64,000 nt of DNA, taken from positions 189,878 through 253,877 of the forward strand of contig MGTX01000002.1 in the NCBI GenBank assembly GCA_001799675.1, in the 5' to 3' direction. The notes below the pieces were generated by a model. It was not told the DNA's origin, made no database searches, and was given only the letters and a program-made list of their open reading frames with translations. Both the position numbers and the translations under genes were made by a program. The DNA is from Elusimicrobia bacterium GWA2_66_18 (GTDB taxonomy: Bacteria; Elusimicrobiota; Elusimicrobia; UBA1565; UBA9628). This document shows, one piece after another, positions 18,563 through 26,923 of this stretch. Every line of letters begins with the position of its first letter. Positions within the stretch are counted from its first letter, which is position 1.

Positions 18563-20295
18563 TCCGCCACGGTGACGGACATGACCTCCTCGACCGTCGT
18601 CAGGCCGGTGATGACCTTTCGAAAACCGCTGGCTCGCATGCTCCACATGCCGGATTCCTTGGCCGCCGCGCTGAGCTTGCCGATGTCGCCTCCGTAGCGG
18701 TAGATGATCTCGCGCATGGCGCGATTGATCTTATAAACCTCGTAGATGGCTTTTCGGCCCAGGAAACCGGTTTTGGAGCACTTGTCGCAGCCCCGCGGCT
18801 CGTAGAAGACCACCGAGGCCGGATCCGGGGTGGTTTCGAGGAGCGCCTCCCTGAGGACCATCTCGGCGATGTCGGCCGGAATCTTCGCGGGCTTCTTGCA
18901 ATGAGGGCAGAGCACGCGCACCAGACGCTGGGCCGCGGCGAGTTGCAGCGAGTTGGCCAGCATGAAGGGCTCTATTCCCATGTCGATGAGACGAACGACG
19001 CACGACAGCGCGTCGTTGGTATGCAGGGTCGAAATGACCAAGTGTCCGGTGAGGGCGGCTCGCAGGCAGGTCTGGGCGGTCTCCTGGTCGCGCACCTCTC
19101 CGACCAGGATGACGTCGGGATCCTGCCGGAGGAACGAGCGCAGGGCCGAGGCGAAGGTCAGGCCGATCGACGCGCGCACCTGGACCTGGTTGATGCCCTC
19201 GATCTTCAACTCGACGGGGTCCTCGATGGTCATGATGTTGATGTCGGGACTCTTGATCGAGGTGAGGATGGCGCCGAGCGTGGTCGTCTTGCCGGAACCG
19301 GTCGGGCCGGTCATGAAGAACAGGCCGTGCGGCGCGTGGGCCGCCTCGAGGATGTCGTCGCGCTGCTTGGCGTCGAGGCCGACCTTGTTGATATCGAGCT
19401 CGACGGCGCCCTTGTCGAGCAAGCGCATGACGACCTTCTCGCCGAAGACGCACGGGCAGATCGAGACGCGCAGGTCGATGACGCGGTTCTGGACCTTGAT
19501 CGAGAACTGTCCGTCCTGGGGCAGGCGCCTCTCGGCGATGTCCAGCTTCGCGAGGATCTTCAGGCGAGAGACGATGGCGCTGAACATCTGCTTGGGCGGG
19601 GGCGTGCGCTCGTAGAGGTTGCCGTCGATGCGGAAGCGCACGGCGATGCGCTCGTCGAACTGCTCGATGTGGATGTCCGAGGCGCGCTCCTGGATGGACT
19701 GCTTGAGCACCGCATTGACCAGCGAGACGGCCTGGGCGCCGTGCGCGTCCGCGACGATCTGGTCGAGGTTGAGACGCTCATCGCCCATGACCGAGGTCTC
19801 GGAGATCTCTTCTGCGCCCCCCTCCTTCTGGGTCTTGAGCGTGCGGTCGATGACGCTGCCTTCGAGGTAGAATTCGTCGATGGCCTTGATGATCTGGGTC
19901 TTGGCGGCGATGAAAGGCTGGATCGTGAGGCCCGTAAGGAGCTTGAGGTTGTCCATCATGAGGACGTTGTCGGGGTCCGAGACGGCCACGGCCAGGATAT
20001 TCTCGTCCTGGAAGAGCGGAAGGAGGAAGTTCTCCCGGGCGTAGGACTCCGGGACGATCTCGGCGAGATTCTGGCCCTTCTCGGCTTTGAGGATCTTGTT
20101 TTCGCGGGAGGCGTAAGGGATGCCGTGATGCCTGGACAAAACGATCGCGATGGCGTCTTCCGTGCAGTAGGAGAGCTTCACCGCGGCTTCCGCGAAGGCA
20201 ATTTTCATCTCCTCCGCCCCCTTGGCGGCCTTCTCGCGGTGTTCCTCCGTCAGCACGCCCGCGTTCACGAGCATATCAGCCAAGCTTTCGGACAT
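18559..20295 (-). CDS. pilB: Type IV pilus extension ATPase PilB / GspE
   Basis: A 578-residue hexameric secretion ATPase. It has an N-terminal GspE_N/MshEN-like region (about 1-150), then the ATPase core with Walker A 'GPTGSGKTTTL' (330-340), Asp box 'MTIEDPVE', Walker B-type 'ILVGEVRDQET' and His box 'STLHTNDA'. A tetracysteine zinc site ('CPHCKKP' and 'CDKC') near the C-terminus is characteristic of extension motors (PilB/GspE) and absent in the retraction ATPase PilT. It drives pilin polymerisation with PilC. A promoter with TTGACA and TATACT lies directly upstream. Confidence 0.95.
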   Translation of the reverse strand: MSESLADMLVNAGVLTEEHREKAAKGAEEMKIAFAEAAVKLSYCTEDAIAIVLSRHHGIPYASRENKILKAEKGQNLAEIVPESYARENFLLPLFQDENILAVAVSDPDNVLMMDNLKLLTGLTIQPFIAAKTQIIKAIDEFYLEGSVIDRTLKTQKEGGAEEISETSVMGDERLNLDQIVADAHGAQAVSLVNAVLKQSIQERASDIHIEQFDERIAVRFRIDGNLYERTPPPKQMFSAIVSRLKILAKLDIAERRLPQDGQFSIKVQNRVIDLRVSICPCVFGEKVVMRLLDKGAVELDINKVGLDAKQRDDILEAAHAPHGLFFMTGPTGSGKTTTLGAILTSIKSPDINIMTIEDPVELKIEGINQVQVRASIGLTFASALRSFLRQDPDVILVGEVRDQETAQTCLRAALTGHLVISTLHTNDALSCVVRLIDMGIEPFMLANSLQLAAAQRLVRVLCPHCKKPAKIPADIAEMVLREALLETTPDPASVVFYEPRGCDKCSKTGFLGRKAIYEVYKINRAMREIIYRYGGDIGKLSAAAKESGMWSMRASGFRKVITGLTTVEEVMSVTVAD

Positions 20296-20321
20296 GTGCG
20301 GTTATACCCCCCTGCAACCGA

Positions 20322-20349
20322 AGTATAGCCGCTCTACGGAGCCTGTCAA
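20322..20349 (-). promoter_or_regulatory. Promoter of pilB
   Basis: Minus strand: TTGACA (20349-20344), a 16-base spacer, TATACT (20327-20322). It fills most of the 57-base gap between the secretin stop and the pilB start. A run of six G precedes the pilB ATG. This makes pilB separately transcribable within the operon. Confidence 0.65.
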
Positions 20350-20352
20350 GCC

Positions 20353-22068
20353 TCAATCGCTGACGATGGTCGGCGTGATGAAAATGACCAGGTCCGAGTT
20401 CTTGCGCCGATTGGAGGTGCTGGTGAACAGCCATCCGATGATCGGTATGTAACCGAAGAACGGGACCTTGCGCACGACCTTGTTCTCGGTGGACCGCAGC
20501 AAGCCGCCCAGGACCAGGGTCTGGGCGTTCTTGATCCGGACCAAAGTCGACGCCGCGCGCGTGATGGGGTTGAAGATTCGGTTCGACGGCAGCGAGATCT
20601 CCGCCTCCTGGACATCCGTGAAGGAGGGCTGGACCAGCATGGTGATGTAGCCGTCTTTGTTCACCTGGGGCGTCACCTTCAGGACCACGCCGGTGTCGAA
20701 GCGTTCGGCCGAGGTCGTCGCCTGGGACGTGCCCTGGCCGCCCTGTATCTGGCTCTGGAGGGCCACGGCCTCCTTGGCTGAAATCTCGATCTTCGCGGTC
20801 TTGTTGTTGAGAGTCAGGACCTTCGGCTTGCCGAGGAAGCGGGCCTCGGAGCGCGAGACCAAGGCGCGCAGGGTGATCTTGAGCGCGCTGAGGTCCAGGA
20901 CGCTCGTCTTGAGATAGCCGTACTGCGCGATCACGAGGCCGCCGGACCCGGAGGTCGAGCTGCTGTCTTCGCTGGCGCTGCTGCTGCCCAGCGCGCTGAT
21001 GATGCCGCCCGCAGGGTTGAGCGGGTCGAAGAACTTGGTTCGGTTGAGGTTGGTGGGCGCGTTCAGCGGGAAGCTCGTGTCGCGCGCTCCGGCCGTGAAG
21101 GTGGCCAGCTCGCCGTTGGTGCCGCCCCACTCGAAGCCCAGTTCCCGGGAACGGTTGGAGTCGATCTCGACGATCTGCGCCTCGATCATCACCTGCGGAG
21201 CCTTCTTGTCGAGCTCCGCGATGATCTGCTCGACCTGAGGGAACACCTCCGGGATGTCCGTGACGATGAGGGCGTTCGTGCGGGGCTCAAGCTCGATGTC
21301 GCCGCTCTTGGAAAGCACCGTGCAGACCACCTTGGCCACGCCTATCTTCCGGTTCTTGTTCGCGCAGGGCTTGCTCTCGCTGCCTGCTCCTCCGCCTCCG
21401 CCGCTTTCACCTCCAGGGACGTCCTTCTCCCCCATATCATCGGCCGTGAGTGGGATGAGAGGCACATAGGAGAGGGTGTAGATGCGGGTGATGCGGTTCT
21501 CCGCCCGCTTGGAACGCTGGGTCACGACGTAGGTGTTGCTCTTGCCGATCTGCTGGTAGGTCAGCCCCTTGATCTCCAGAAGGACCTGGAGAGCCTCTCG
21601 GACCGTCACGTTCTGAAGGAAGGCCGTGACGCGCTTCTGATCCAGGCCCTCGGTGATGATGAAGTTGACCTTCGCCTGGGCGGAGATGGTGTCGAGGAAG
21701 GTCGCCAGCGGCGCTCCCTTGACGCGCACCGTCACGCGGGTGTCGAGAGGGGCCACGGAAGCGGCCGCGACCGCTTGGGTCGGGGTCGCCGCGCCGATGG
21801 TCACGCCCTGGGCGGAGCGCGACTCGATGAGTTTGTCGTCGCCGGTCTCACCCGCCTGGACGGAAGGCTCGGCGGGGGCGGGAGTCTCCCCCACGGGCCC
21901 GCCGTCGGACTTCGTTTTCATCTGCTCCGAGAAGTTGGGGTTGGCCTCGGGCTCGGCGCGACGGCGCTGCGCGAAGGCCGGCGCCCCGTCGAGCGCAAGC
22001 GCCGCGGCCAAGACGGATGCCGTCGCGGCCCGGGCGGTGCTTCGGCGTCCCTGAATGTCGCAGACCAT
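20353..22068 (-). CDS. pilQ: Type IV pilus secretin PilQ / GspD family
   Basis: A 571-residue outer-membrane secretin. After a signal peptide ending 'APAFAQ' and a Pro/Glu-rich linker come a secretin N/STN domain ('VTVRVKGAPLATFLDTIS..') and an N-domain with 'NALIVTDIPEVFPQVEQII'. The secretin core spans roughly 290-571, with 'VMIEAQIVEID' and the C-terminal 'VPFFGYIPIIGWLF..LVIFITPTIV'. It forms the gated pore for the pilus. A Gly/Ser-rich stretch at about 215-225 is a flexible loop. It is 18 bases downstream of the PilP-like gene. Confidence 0.93.
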   Translation of the reverse strand: MVCDIQGRRSTARAATASVLAAALALDGAPAFAQRRRAEPEANPNFSEQMKTKSDGGPVGETPAPAEPSVQAGETGDDKLIESRSAQGVTIGAATPTQAVAAASVAPLDTRVTVRVKGAPLATFLDTISAQAKVNFIITEGLDQKRVTAFLQNVTVREALQVLLEIKGLTYQQIGKSNTYVVTQRSKRAENRITRIYTLSYVPLIPLTADDMGEKDVPGGESGGGGGAGSESKPCANKNRKIGVAKVVCTVLSKSGDIELEPRTNALIVTDIPEVFPQVEQIIAELDKKAPQVMIEAQIVEIDSNRSRELGFEWGGTNGELATFTAGARDTSFPLNAPTNLNRTKFFDPLNPAGGIISALGSSSASEDSSSTSGSGGLVIAQYGYLKTSVLDLSALKITLRALVSRSEARFLGKPKVLTLNNKTAKIEISAKEAVALQSQIQGGQGTSQATTSAERFDTGVVLKVTPQVNKDGYITMLVQPSFTDVQEAEISLPSNRIFNPITRAASTLVRIKNAQTLVLGGLLRSTENKVVRKVPFFGYIPIIGWLFTSTSNRRKNSDLVIFITPTIVSD

Positions 22069-22086
22069 GATGCCTCCTCCTGATCC

Positions 22087-22806
22087 TTACTCGTTGTTCA
22101 CGTTCTTCATGAAGCGCCGTCTTTTGTGCTCGAAGGTGACGCCCATCGTGGAGATCTTGAGGACGCGGACCTTCCCGTCGTATCCTGCGACCGAGAAGCT
22201 CTCGCCGGAGGAAACGGTCGTGCCGTTGACTATAGCAAGACTCACTCCTCCGGGAGTGGCGACGATGCCCTGAAGTTCGATCATTTTTTCGACGGGCGGC
22301 TTCACGCGCTTGACGGGGGGACGGTTCGCGAGCCTGTTCGCCTCCTCAATCTCCCGGCGCGCGCGCTCCTTGGCGATCTCCGCCTCGCGGAGATAGACGA
22401 GGTCCAGGGGAGAGAGCATGGGGTCCCGGGGCAAGACGATGGTCGCGGCGGGCGAGGAAGAAACCGCGACGTCGGCGGCCGCCGGGAGCGGCGCCGAGGG
22501 GACCGCCGCCGGGGGCGCGGCGGCGTCCGCGGGCGGCGGCGGCGCGACGGGCGCGACCTTGAGCGCCGCCGTCGCCGGAGCGGCCGTCGAGGCGGCCAGG
22601 GGGTTGACCGGCTTCCTCGTCGCGGGAGCGGTCTGGAAAACGTTCCCCTCGGGGATGCGGCCTCGGGCTTTGGTGGAGACCGCTCGGTCGCGCTCGGCCT
22701 TCAGGTTCGACCACCAATTAAAGAAGAGGAAGCCGGGCACGGCGAGGGCCGCGGCGAGGATCAACCAGCCGAGTCCTGCCTTGGCGCCGGCTGCCGTGGC
22801 GGCCAT
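22087..22806 (-). CDS. PilP/GspC-like pilus assembly protein
   Basis: A 239-residue bitopic protein: transmembrane segment at about 10-30 ('GLGWLILAAALAVPGFLFF'), a long Ala/Pro-rich periplasmic linker (about 60-135), a charged helix, and a small C-terminal beta domain ('LQGIVATPGGVSLAIVNGTTVSSGESF..GYDGKVRVL') similar to the HR domain of PilP and GspC. These proteins couple the inner-membrane PilMNO complex to the secretin encoded next. The ATG at 22806 overlaps the pilO stop by one base. Assignment rests on context plus the C-terminal domain shape. Confidence 0.75.
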   Translation of the reverse strand: MAATAAGAKAGLGWLILAAALAVPGFLFFNWWSNLKAERDRAVSTKARGRIPEGNVFQTAPATRKPVNPLAASTAAPATAALKVAPVAPPPPADAAAPPAAVPSAPLPAAADVAVSSSPAATIVLPRDPMLSPLDLVYLREAEIAKERARREIEEANRLANRPPVKRVKPPVEKMIELQGIVATPGGVSLAIVNGTTVSSGESFSVAGYDGKVRVLKISTMGVTFEHKRRRFMKNVNNE

Positions 22807-23390
22807 CAGCGATACCTCTGCTTGGGGATGACCGTGGAGATTTCGCAGGTCGCCCGGTTGTAGCCGATGGAGCCCTTCTTGCTGAGCGAAACGGAAAGAA
22901 TGTGCATCATCGGCCGGGCGCTCTCCAGCCGCAGCAGCCAATCGTATAACTCGAAAAAGCGAATGTTGAGCGTGACGTTGGAAGTCTGGTAGAGAAGGCC
23001 TTTCTGCTCCTGTTCGTTCACGGGACGGAAGTCGTCCGTGACCAGCCCCGCGACGTTAAGGGAGTCGCGCACGGAATTGGAGAGCCACTGATCCCTATCG
23101 TCGAGCGTGGGCAGGCGGGCGTAAGTTTCGGAGAGTTGCTCGGACATGGTCTTGTACTGGGCGCCGAACTCGGACAGCGTCTTGGCCTTCTGGATCTCGG
23201 AGTTGAGACGGGCGCTCTTCTTCTGGTGAGGAGCGAAGACGCCGGCGTACGAGACGAAGATCATCAAGCCGGACACGACGCAGGCGCGCTGGAAACGCTT
23301 GATTCCCTTAGTCTTCAAGGTATGAGAGACGATCCCGATTTCAGATATGATCGCCTCCACATAAGGCTTGACGTTGATCTCGACGGCCAT
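22806..23390 (-). CDS. pilO: Type IV pilus alignment protein PilO
   Basis: A 194-residue bitopic protein with a short cytoplasmic tail, one transmembrane helix (about 36-56), a coiled-coil segment ('SARLNSEIQKAKTLSEFGAQYKTM') and a C-terminal ferredoxin-like domain ('VTLNIRFFELYDWLLRLE..ILSVSL'). This layout matches PilO, which dimerises with PilN in the inner-membrane alignment complex. It overlaps the PilM/N fusion gene by one base (TAATG) and the PilP-like gene by one base. Confidence 0.85.
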   Translation of the reverse strand: MAVEINVKPYVEAIISEIGIVSHTLKTKGIKRFQRACVVSGLMIFVSYAGVFAPHQKKSARLNSEIQKAKTLSEFGAQYKTMSEQLSETYARLPTLDDRDQWLSNSVRDSLNVAGLVTDDFRPVNEQEQKGLLYQTSNVTLNIRFFELYDWLLRLESARPMMHILSVSLSKKGSIGYNRATCEISTVIPKQRYR

Positions 23391-25009
23391 TAGGGCTTGC
23401 TCCTGATGCTGAGAGAGAACTTGGTCCGTTCTTCGAGACTCGCGGCGAGGGCCTGGGGGTCGAGTCCCGACTGGCCGGCGTCGTCGCTCCCGGACTTCTG
23501 CACGGAGATCTGGACGTCGAAGGTCTTGCTCAGCATCGGCGCCTTGAGAAGGTTTTCCTTGAATTTAAAGGCCAGAGCCTGCTCGTCGGGCACGGTGCGG
23601 TCTTGCGCGCGGCCGGTGAGCGTGATCTCATAGGGGCGAGACTCCGAGGAGAGAGGGTTGCTGAGATCGATTCTGTCGAGCCACACGTTGGCGGGCATCG
23701 CTTCGATGATCTCTTTGAGCAACTGGGTGACCTTGGGGCCGCCCGAGCCCGTGATCCTGCGCAGTTGGTCCGTCTGAGACTGCATGTCCTTGATCTGCGC
23801 CTCGATTGCGTCCGAGGACATCCCCGAAAGGCGGGCGGCCACGTCGGGGTCGATCTTGTATTGTCTCAGTTCGCGCGCGCGGTATGCGTAGGCGGCCGAC
23901 TCGTACAGGCCCTGGCCGGTGAAGAGGAGGGCGAAAGCGGCTCCGGCGATTAGGATGTCCCGCGCCGTCTCGCGCTCCTCCTCGGTGACTCGGTCCTGGG
24001 CGCAGAGGTCGAGGGCGGCGGTTGCCGAGGGCGGAGCGCTCATCGAGGCTCCCAGGGACGCGTAGCCGCCCCAGTCCCCGCTCTTGACCGAGAGGAGTTT
24101 CGGGGTATCCTGGATGACCGCTGCGACGCCGGTCTCGGCGGCGAAGGCGGCGCGCAGTTCCTCGAGGGCCGCGGTGTCGCCGCTGACCCTGACATGGGAG
24201 AGGCCGTCGAGATTGAGTTGTTTGCGCACGAAAGACAGACAGCCGGAAAGGTCGATCTTGCGCTGATCGCTAAGGGCCGCCGCGCCGCCCAGGAAAACCT
24301 CCCGGAAGAAGACGGGCGTTCCCCGGTCGCAGACGAGCACGCGGACGTTGGCGCCGTCGATGTGGACATGGAGGTAGGGTAACCCGTCTTTGGCGGGGTC
24401 GATCTCCTGCCACAGCCGCAAAACGGAGCAGGGTGCGACCTCGAGCGTCTTGAGCTTGAGCCCCAGAGCCTTGAGAAGCCCCTGGACGTTGGCGATGTTT
24501 TTCCTTTGGGTCACCATGATGAGCACGCCCAGGCGCGCCTTGCCCTGGGCATCCGGCGGCAGGGGTATGGCCTGGAAGTCGTGGGCCAGCAGGTCAAAAG
24601 GGATCGGGATGTGCTTCTTGGCTTCCAGAGGTACGGCCGTGTGCAGATATCGGTGCTCCATGGCGGGCATGGAGAAATAGCGCACCAGACCCAGGTGATG
24701 GGAGAGGGTCACGCGCACGCTCTTGGAATTCCAGCGCATCTGCGACATGGACTGCCGGAGGAACCCCGCGATCTTGAGCGGGTCGCTCAGGAAGTCCGTG
24801 TTCATCGTGGCCGTCGCGCCGGGGTTCTTGCCCTCTGCGGGGATGGGGATGCGCACGAGATGATCCACCGCCAATCGACCGCCCTTCTCGCGATGGGTCT
24901 CGGAGAGATAGATGACCTCGGGGCTCAGGTAGAGCCCCAGGCAGGGCCCGGCGGGAGCGCTCGTCGTCCCGAACGAAATCTGCTCGATGAGTTGATCGAA
25001 TCGCGACAT
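23390..25009 (-). CDS. PilM-PilN fusion protein
   Basis: A 539-residue protein. Residues 1-340 look like the actin-like cytoplasmic ATPase-fold protein PilM ('GLYLSPEVIYLSE', 'VPLEAKKHIPIPFDLLAHDFQ'). A transmembrane helix follows at about 351-372, then a coiled coil and a PilN-like periplasmic domain ('TQLLKEIIEAMPANVWLDRIDL..YEITLTGRAQD'). In most bacteria pilM and pilN are separate genes whose products bind through the PilN N-terminal tail; here the contact is covalent. The start is one base after the stop of the upstream OmpA-like gene. Confidence 0.85.
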   Translation of the reverse strand: MSRFDQLIEQISFGTTSAPAGPCLGLYLSPEVIYLSETHREKGGRLAVDHLVRIPIPAEGKNPGATATMNTDFLSDPLKIAGFLRQSMSQMRWNSKSVRVTLSHHLGLVRYFSMPAMEHRYLHTAVPLEAKKHIPIPFDLLAHDFQAIPLPPDAQGKARLGVLIMVTQRKNIANVQGLLKALGLKLKTLEVAPCSVLRLWQEIDPAKDGLPYLHVHIDGANVRVLVCDRGTPVFFREVFLGGAAALSDQRKIDLSGCLSFVRKQLNLDGLSHVRVSGDTAALEELRAAFAAETGVAAVIQDTPKLLSVKSGDWGGYASLGASMSAPPSATAALDLCAQDRVTEEERETARDILIAGAAFALLFTGQGLYESAAYAYRARELRQYKIDPDVAARLSGMSSDAIEAQIKDMQSQTDQLRRITGSGGPKVTQLLKEIIEAMPANVWLDRIDLSNPLSSESRPYEITLTGRAQDRTVPDEQALAFKFKENLLKAPMLSKTFDVQISVQKSGSDDAGQSGLDPQALAASLEERTKFSLSIRSKP

Positions 25010-25010
25010 C

Positions 25011-26831
25011 TCAGTCGTTGCGGCTCATAATGATCTCGACCTTGGCGCCTTCCCCTGACGCGGAGGAAGACATTTGGATCTTCTTCGGCTCGATCTGGTA
25101 TCGGTTGACCAGGAGACCGGCGACCATCTTGGCGCGGCGTTCGGCCAGGGCGGCGCCCTCCTTCTCGTCGGATGACGCATGCCCGACCACCTTGAGCGCC
25201 TCCAGGGGGTAGTGGGCCAGTTCCGCGGCGGCCGCGGCGAGGGTTTTCTCGGAGAAGGGGGTTATCGTGTGGGTGTCGGCGTTGAACGCGAGTTCGTAGC
25301 GCCCCGGGGAAACCGGCTTCGCGGCGGCGACATCCTCGGGCGAGACCTTGGGCGAGGTCTCCTTGTCTTGCGTTCCTTTGTCGGCCTTCGCGGATTTCTT
25401 GGCGCGGACGGGACGTTTGACGATCTTGCGCCTGGATGGGGCCGCAGACTTGGGGGGTGCGGTGATGGTGGTCGAGACGAACGAGGGCTTGACGCCCGCC
25501 ACGAGAGGCTTGGACTCGTCGCCGGAGAGGTCGGCGGAAGGGGCCGTCCCGGCGGCCTGCTCCGGCTGCGCGGCCGCGAGAAGCTTCTCCGGCGCGCCCG
25601 CGTCCTCGAGGAGCGATATCCACCGGTGCAGGGTGCGCGAGCGGTTCTTGGCGTCCAGCGCGGAGAGGACGCATTCGTAGCGGCCGGCGGGCAGGGGGTT
25701 GCCGAAGTAGTGCCGGCGGCCGTTCCAGAATATCTGATGGAAGACCGGCCCTCCGCCGACGATCTCCTGGAGCGGCGCCGACTCCGCGCCGCCGAGCGAG
25801 GGCTGGAGCAGCTGGAATTTCCAGGAGACGAGGCCCGCGGGCGGGTCCGAGACCGAGAATTCGAAGATCGCGCCCTGGTTGCGGCCGGGTCGGATCTGCT
25901 GGGGATAGACTCCGAGGGAAATGGGCGGGCCCAATTCGTCGCCTATCGCGCTCTCGATGACTAGGTTCATGGGTTGATTGTATAGGAAAACGATGACCAC
26001 GCCCTTGAAATCCAGCAGACCCTTGGGGATGTCCACCTGCGTATTGAGGAGATTGACGCGCACGCGGGGCGGAGCCACGCCCGCCTGGAAGAGGTGCGCG
26101 GAGATGCCCATGGTACGGCGCATGTCGAGGACCTTGGCGTCTCCCAGGGCCGTGCCTTCGGGCAGGATCAGGACCTGGGTGCTGCCCAGGGCGAAGATCA
26201 GCTTGGTCAGGGGATCGAGCAGGCGGCCGGCGTCGCGCTGAAATGCGATGCCGGCCTGGAAGAGCATGGACGAGGGGATGCCGACGGCTTCGGGATCTCC
26301 GTTCTCGCGCATCACGGTGCGCACGTGCTCGACGGCCTTGAGGTCCGAGAGGCTCTTCTCTTGGGCGGCGCGCAGGCGCGCGCGGATCTCCTTGCGCATG
26401 ACGGCCTTGTTGGAGGCCGGCATATCGTCGTCTGGGGACGCGCGCGGGGCCGCGCTGAGCGGGCCGCGGGCGGCGGGCGCGGGTGCGGGCGCGAGCGAGG
26501 GCGCGGGTGCGGGCGAGGGCGCGTCGATGGAGTCGAGCCTCACTCTGCGCGGAGACGGAGCGGGGTTGCCGCCGGCTCCGCCGCCCGTGTTCATGCGATG
26601 GCTGATCAAGTTGAGGTAATCGTTGGCCATCGAACGCTCGGCGGGATCGCCTTTCGTCATGATCTCCATGAAGCGGTCCATCGCCTCCACGTCCTCGCCC
26701 TGCTCATAGAAGCGTATCGCCACGCTCATCGCGCGACTTAACCCGGCGCGCGAACCATCATCCTCCTGCGCGCGAGCGCAAGGGACGGCAAGGATCGCCG
26801 CTACGATGATAATCTTTTTAAAAGACATCAT
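25011..26831 (-). CDS. Secreted OmpA-domain protein heading the pilus operon
   Basis: A 606-residue protein with a signal peptide (1-21), an N-terminal helical domain, a Pro/Ala low-complexity linker (about 104-124), a central beta-rich domain (about 200-410) of no family I recognise, and a Lys-rich linker. It ends in an OmpA-like peptidoglycan-binding domain (about 500-606: 'LAFNADTHTITPFSEKTL', 'LKVVGHASSDE', 'LAERRAKMVAGLL'). Its place as first gene before PilM/N suggests it anchors the pilus machine to peptidoglycan, a role filled by FimV/TsaP-type proteins elsewhere; that is inference. Two adjacent ATG codons are possible starts. Confidence 0.75.
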   Translation of the reverse strand: MMSFKKIIIVAAILAVPCARAQEDDGSRAGLSRAMSVAIRFYEQGEDVEAMDRFMEIMTKGDPAERSMANDYLNLISHRMNTGGGAGGNPAPSPRRVRLDSIDAPSPAPAPSLAPAPAPAARGPLSAAPRASPDDDMPASNKAVMRKEIRARLRAAQEKSLSDLKAVEHVRTVMRENGDPEAVGIPSSMLFQAGIAFQRDAGRLLDPLTKLIFALGSTQVLILPEGTALGDAKVLDMRRTMGISAHLFQAGVAPPRVRVNLLNTQVDIPKGLLDFKGVVIVFLYNQPMNLVIESAIGDELGPPISLGVYPQQIRPGRNQGAIFEFSVSDPPAGLVSWKFQLLQPSLGGAESAPLQEIVGGGPVFHQIFWNGRRHYFGNPLPAGRYECVLSALDAKNRSRTLHRWISLLEDAGAPEKLLAAAQPEQAAGTAPSADLSGDESKPLVAGVKPSFVSTTITAPPKSAAPSRRKIVKRPVRAKKSAKADKGTQDKETSPKVSPEDVAAAKPVSPGRYELAFNADTHTITPFSEKTLAAAAAELAHYPLEALKVVGHASSDEKEGAALAERRAKMVAGLLVNRYQIEPKKIQMSSSASGEGAKVEIIMSRND

Positions 26832-26923
26832 ACAATGCGCCCCGGACGGAGGACCGCGCAGGCAGGAGCATACGAGAACGCAATTGCTGAATTATTACGG
26901 ACTTTCCGCCATCTCGAAATAGC

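Noticed and set aside
15208-26831. Type II secretion system rather than type IV pilus
   Set aside because: The PilM/PilN fusion, PilO and PilP-like set, and PilA-like pilin favour a pilus. GspL, GspM and GspK-type genes are not seen. A pseudopilus function is still possible.
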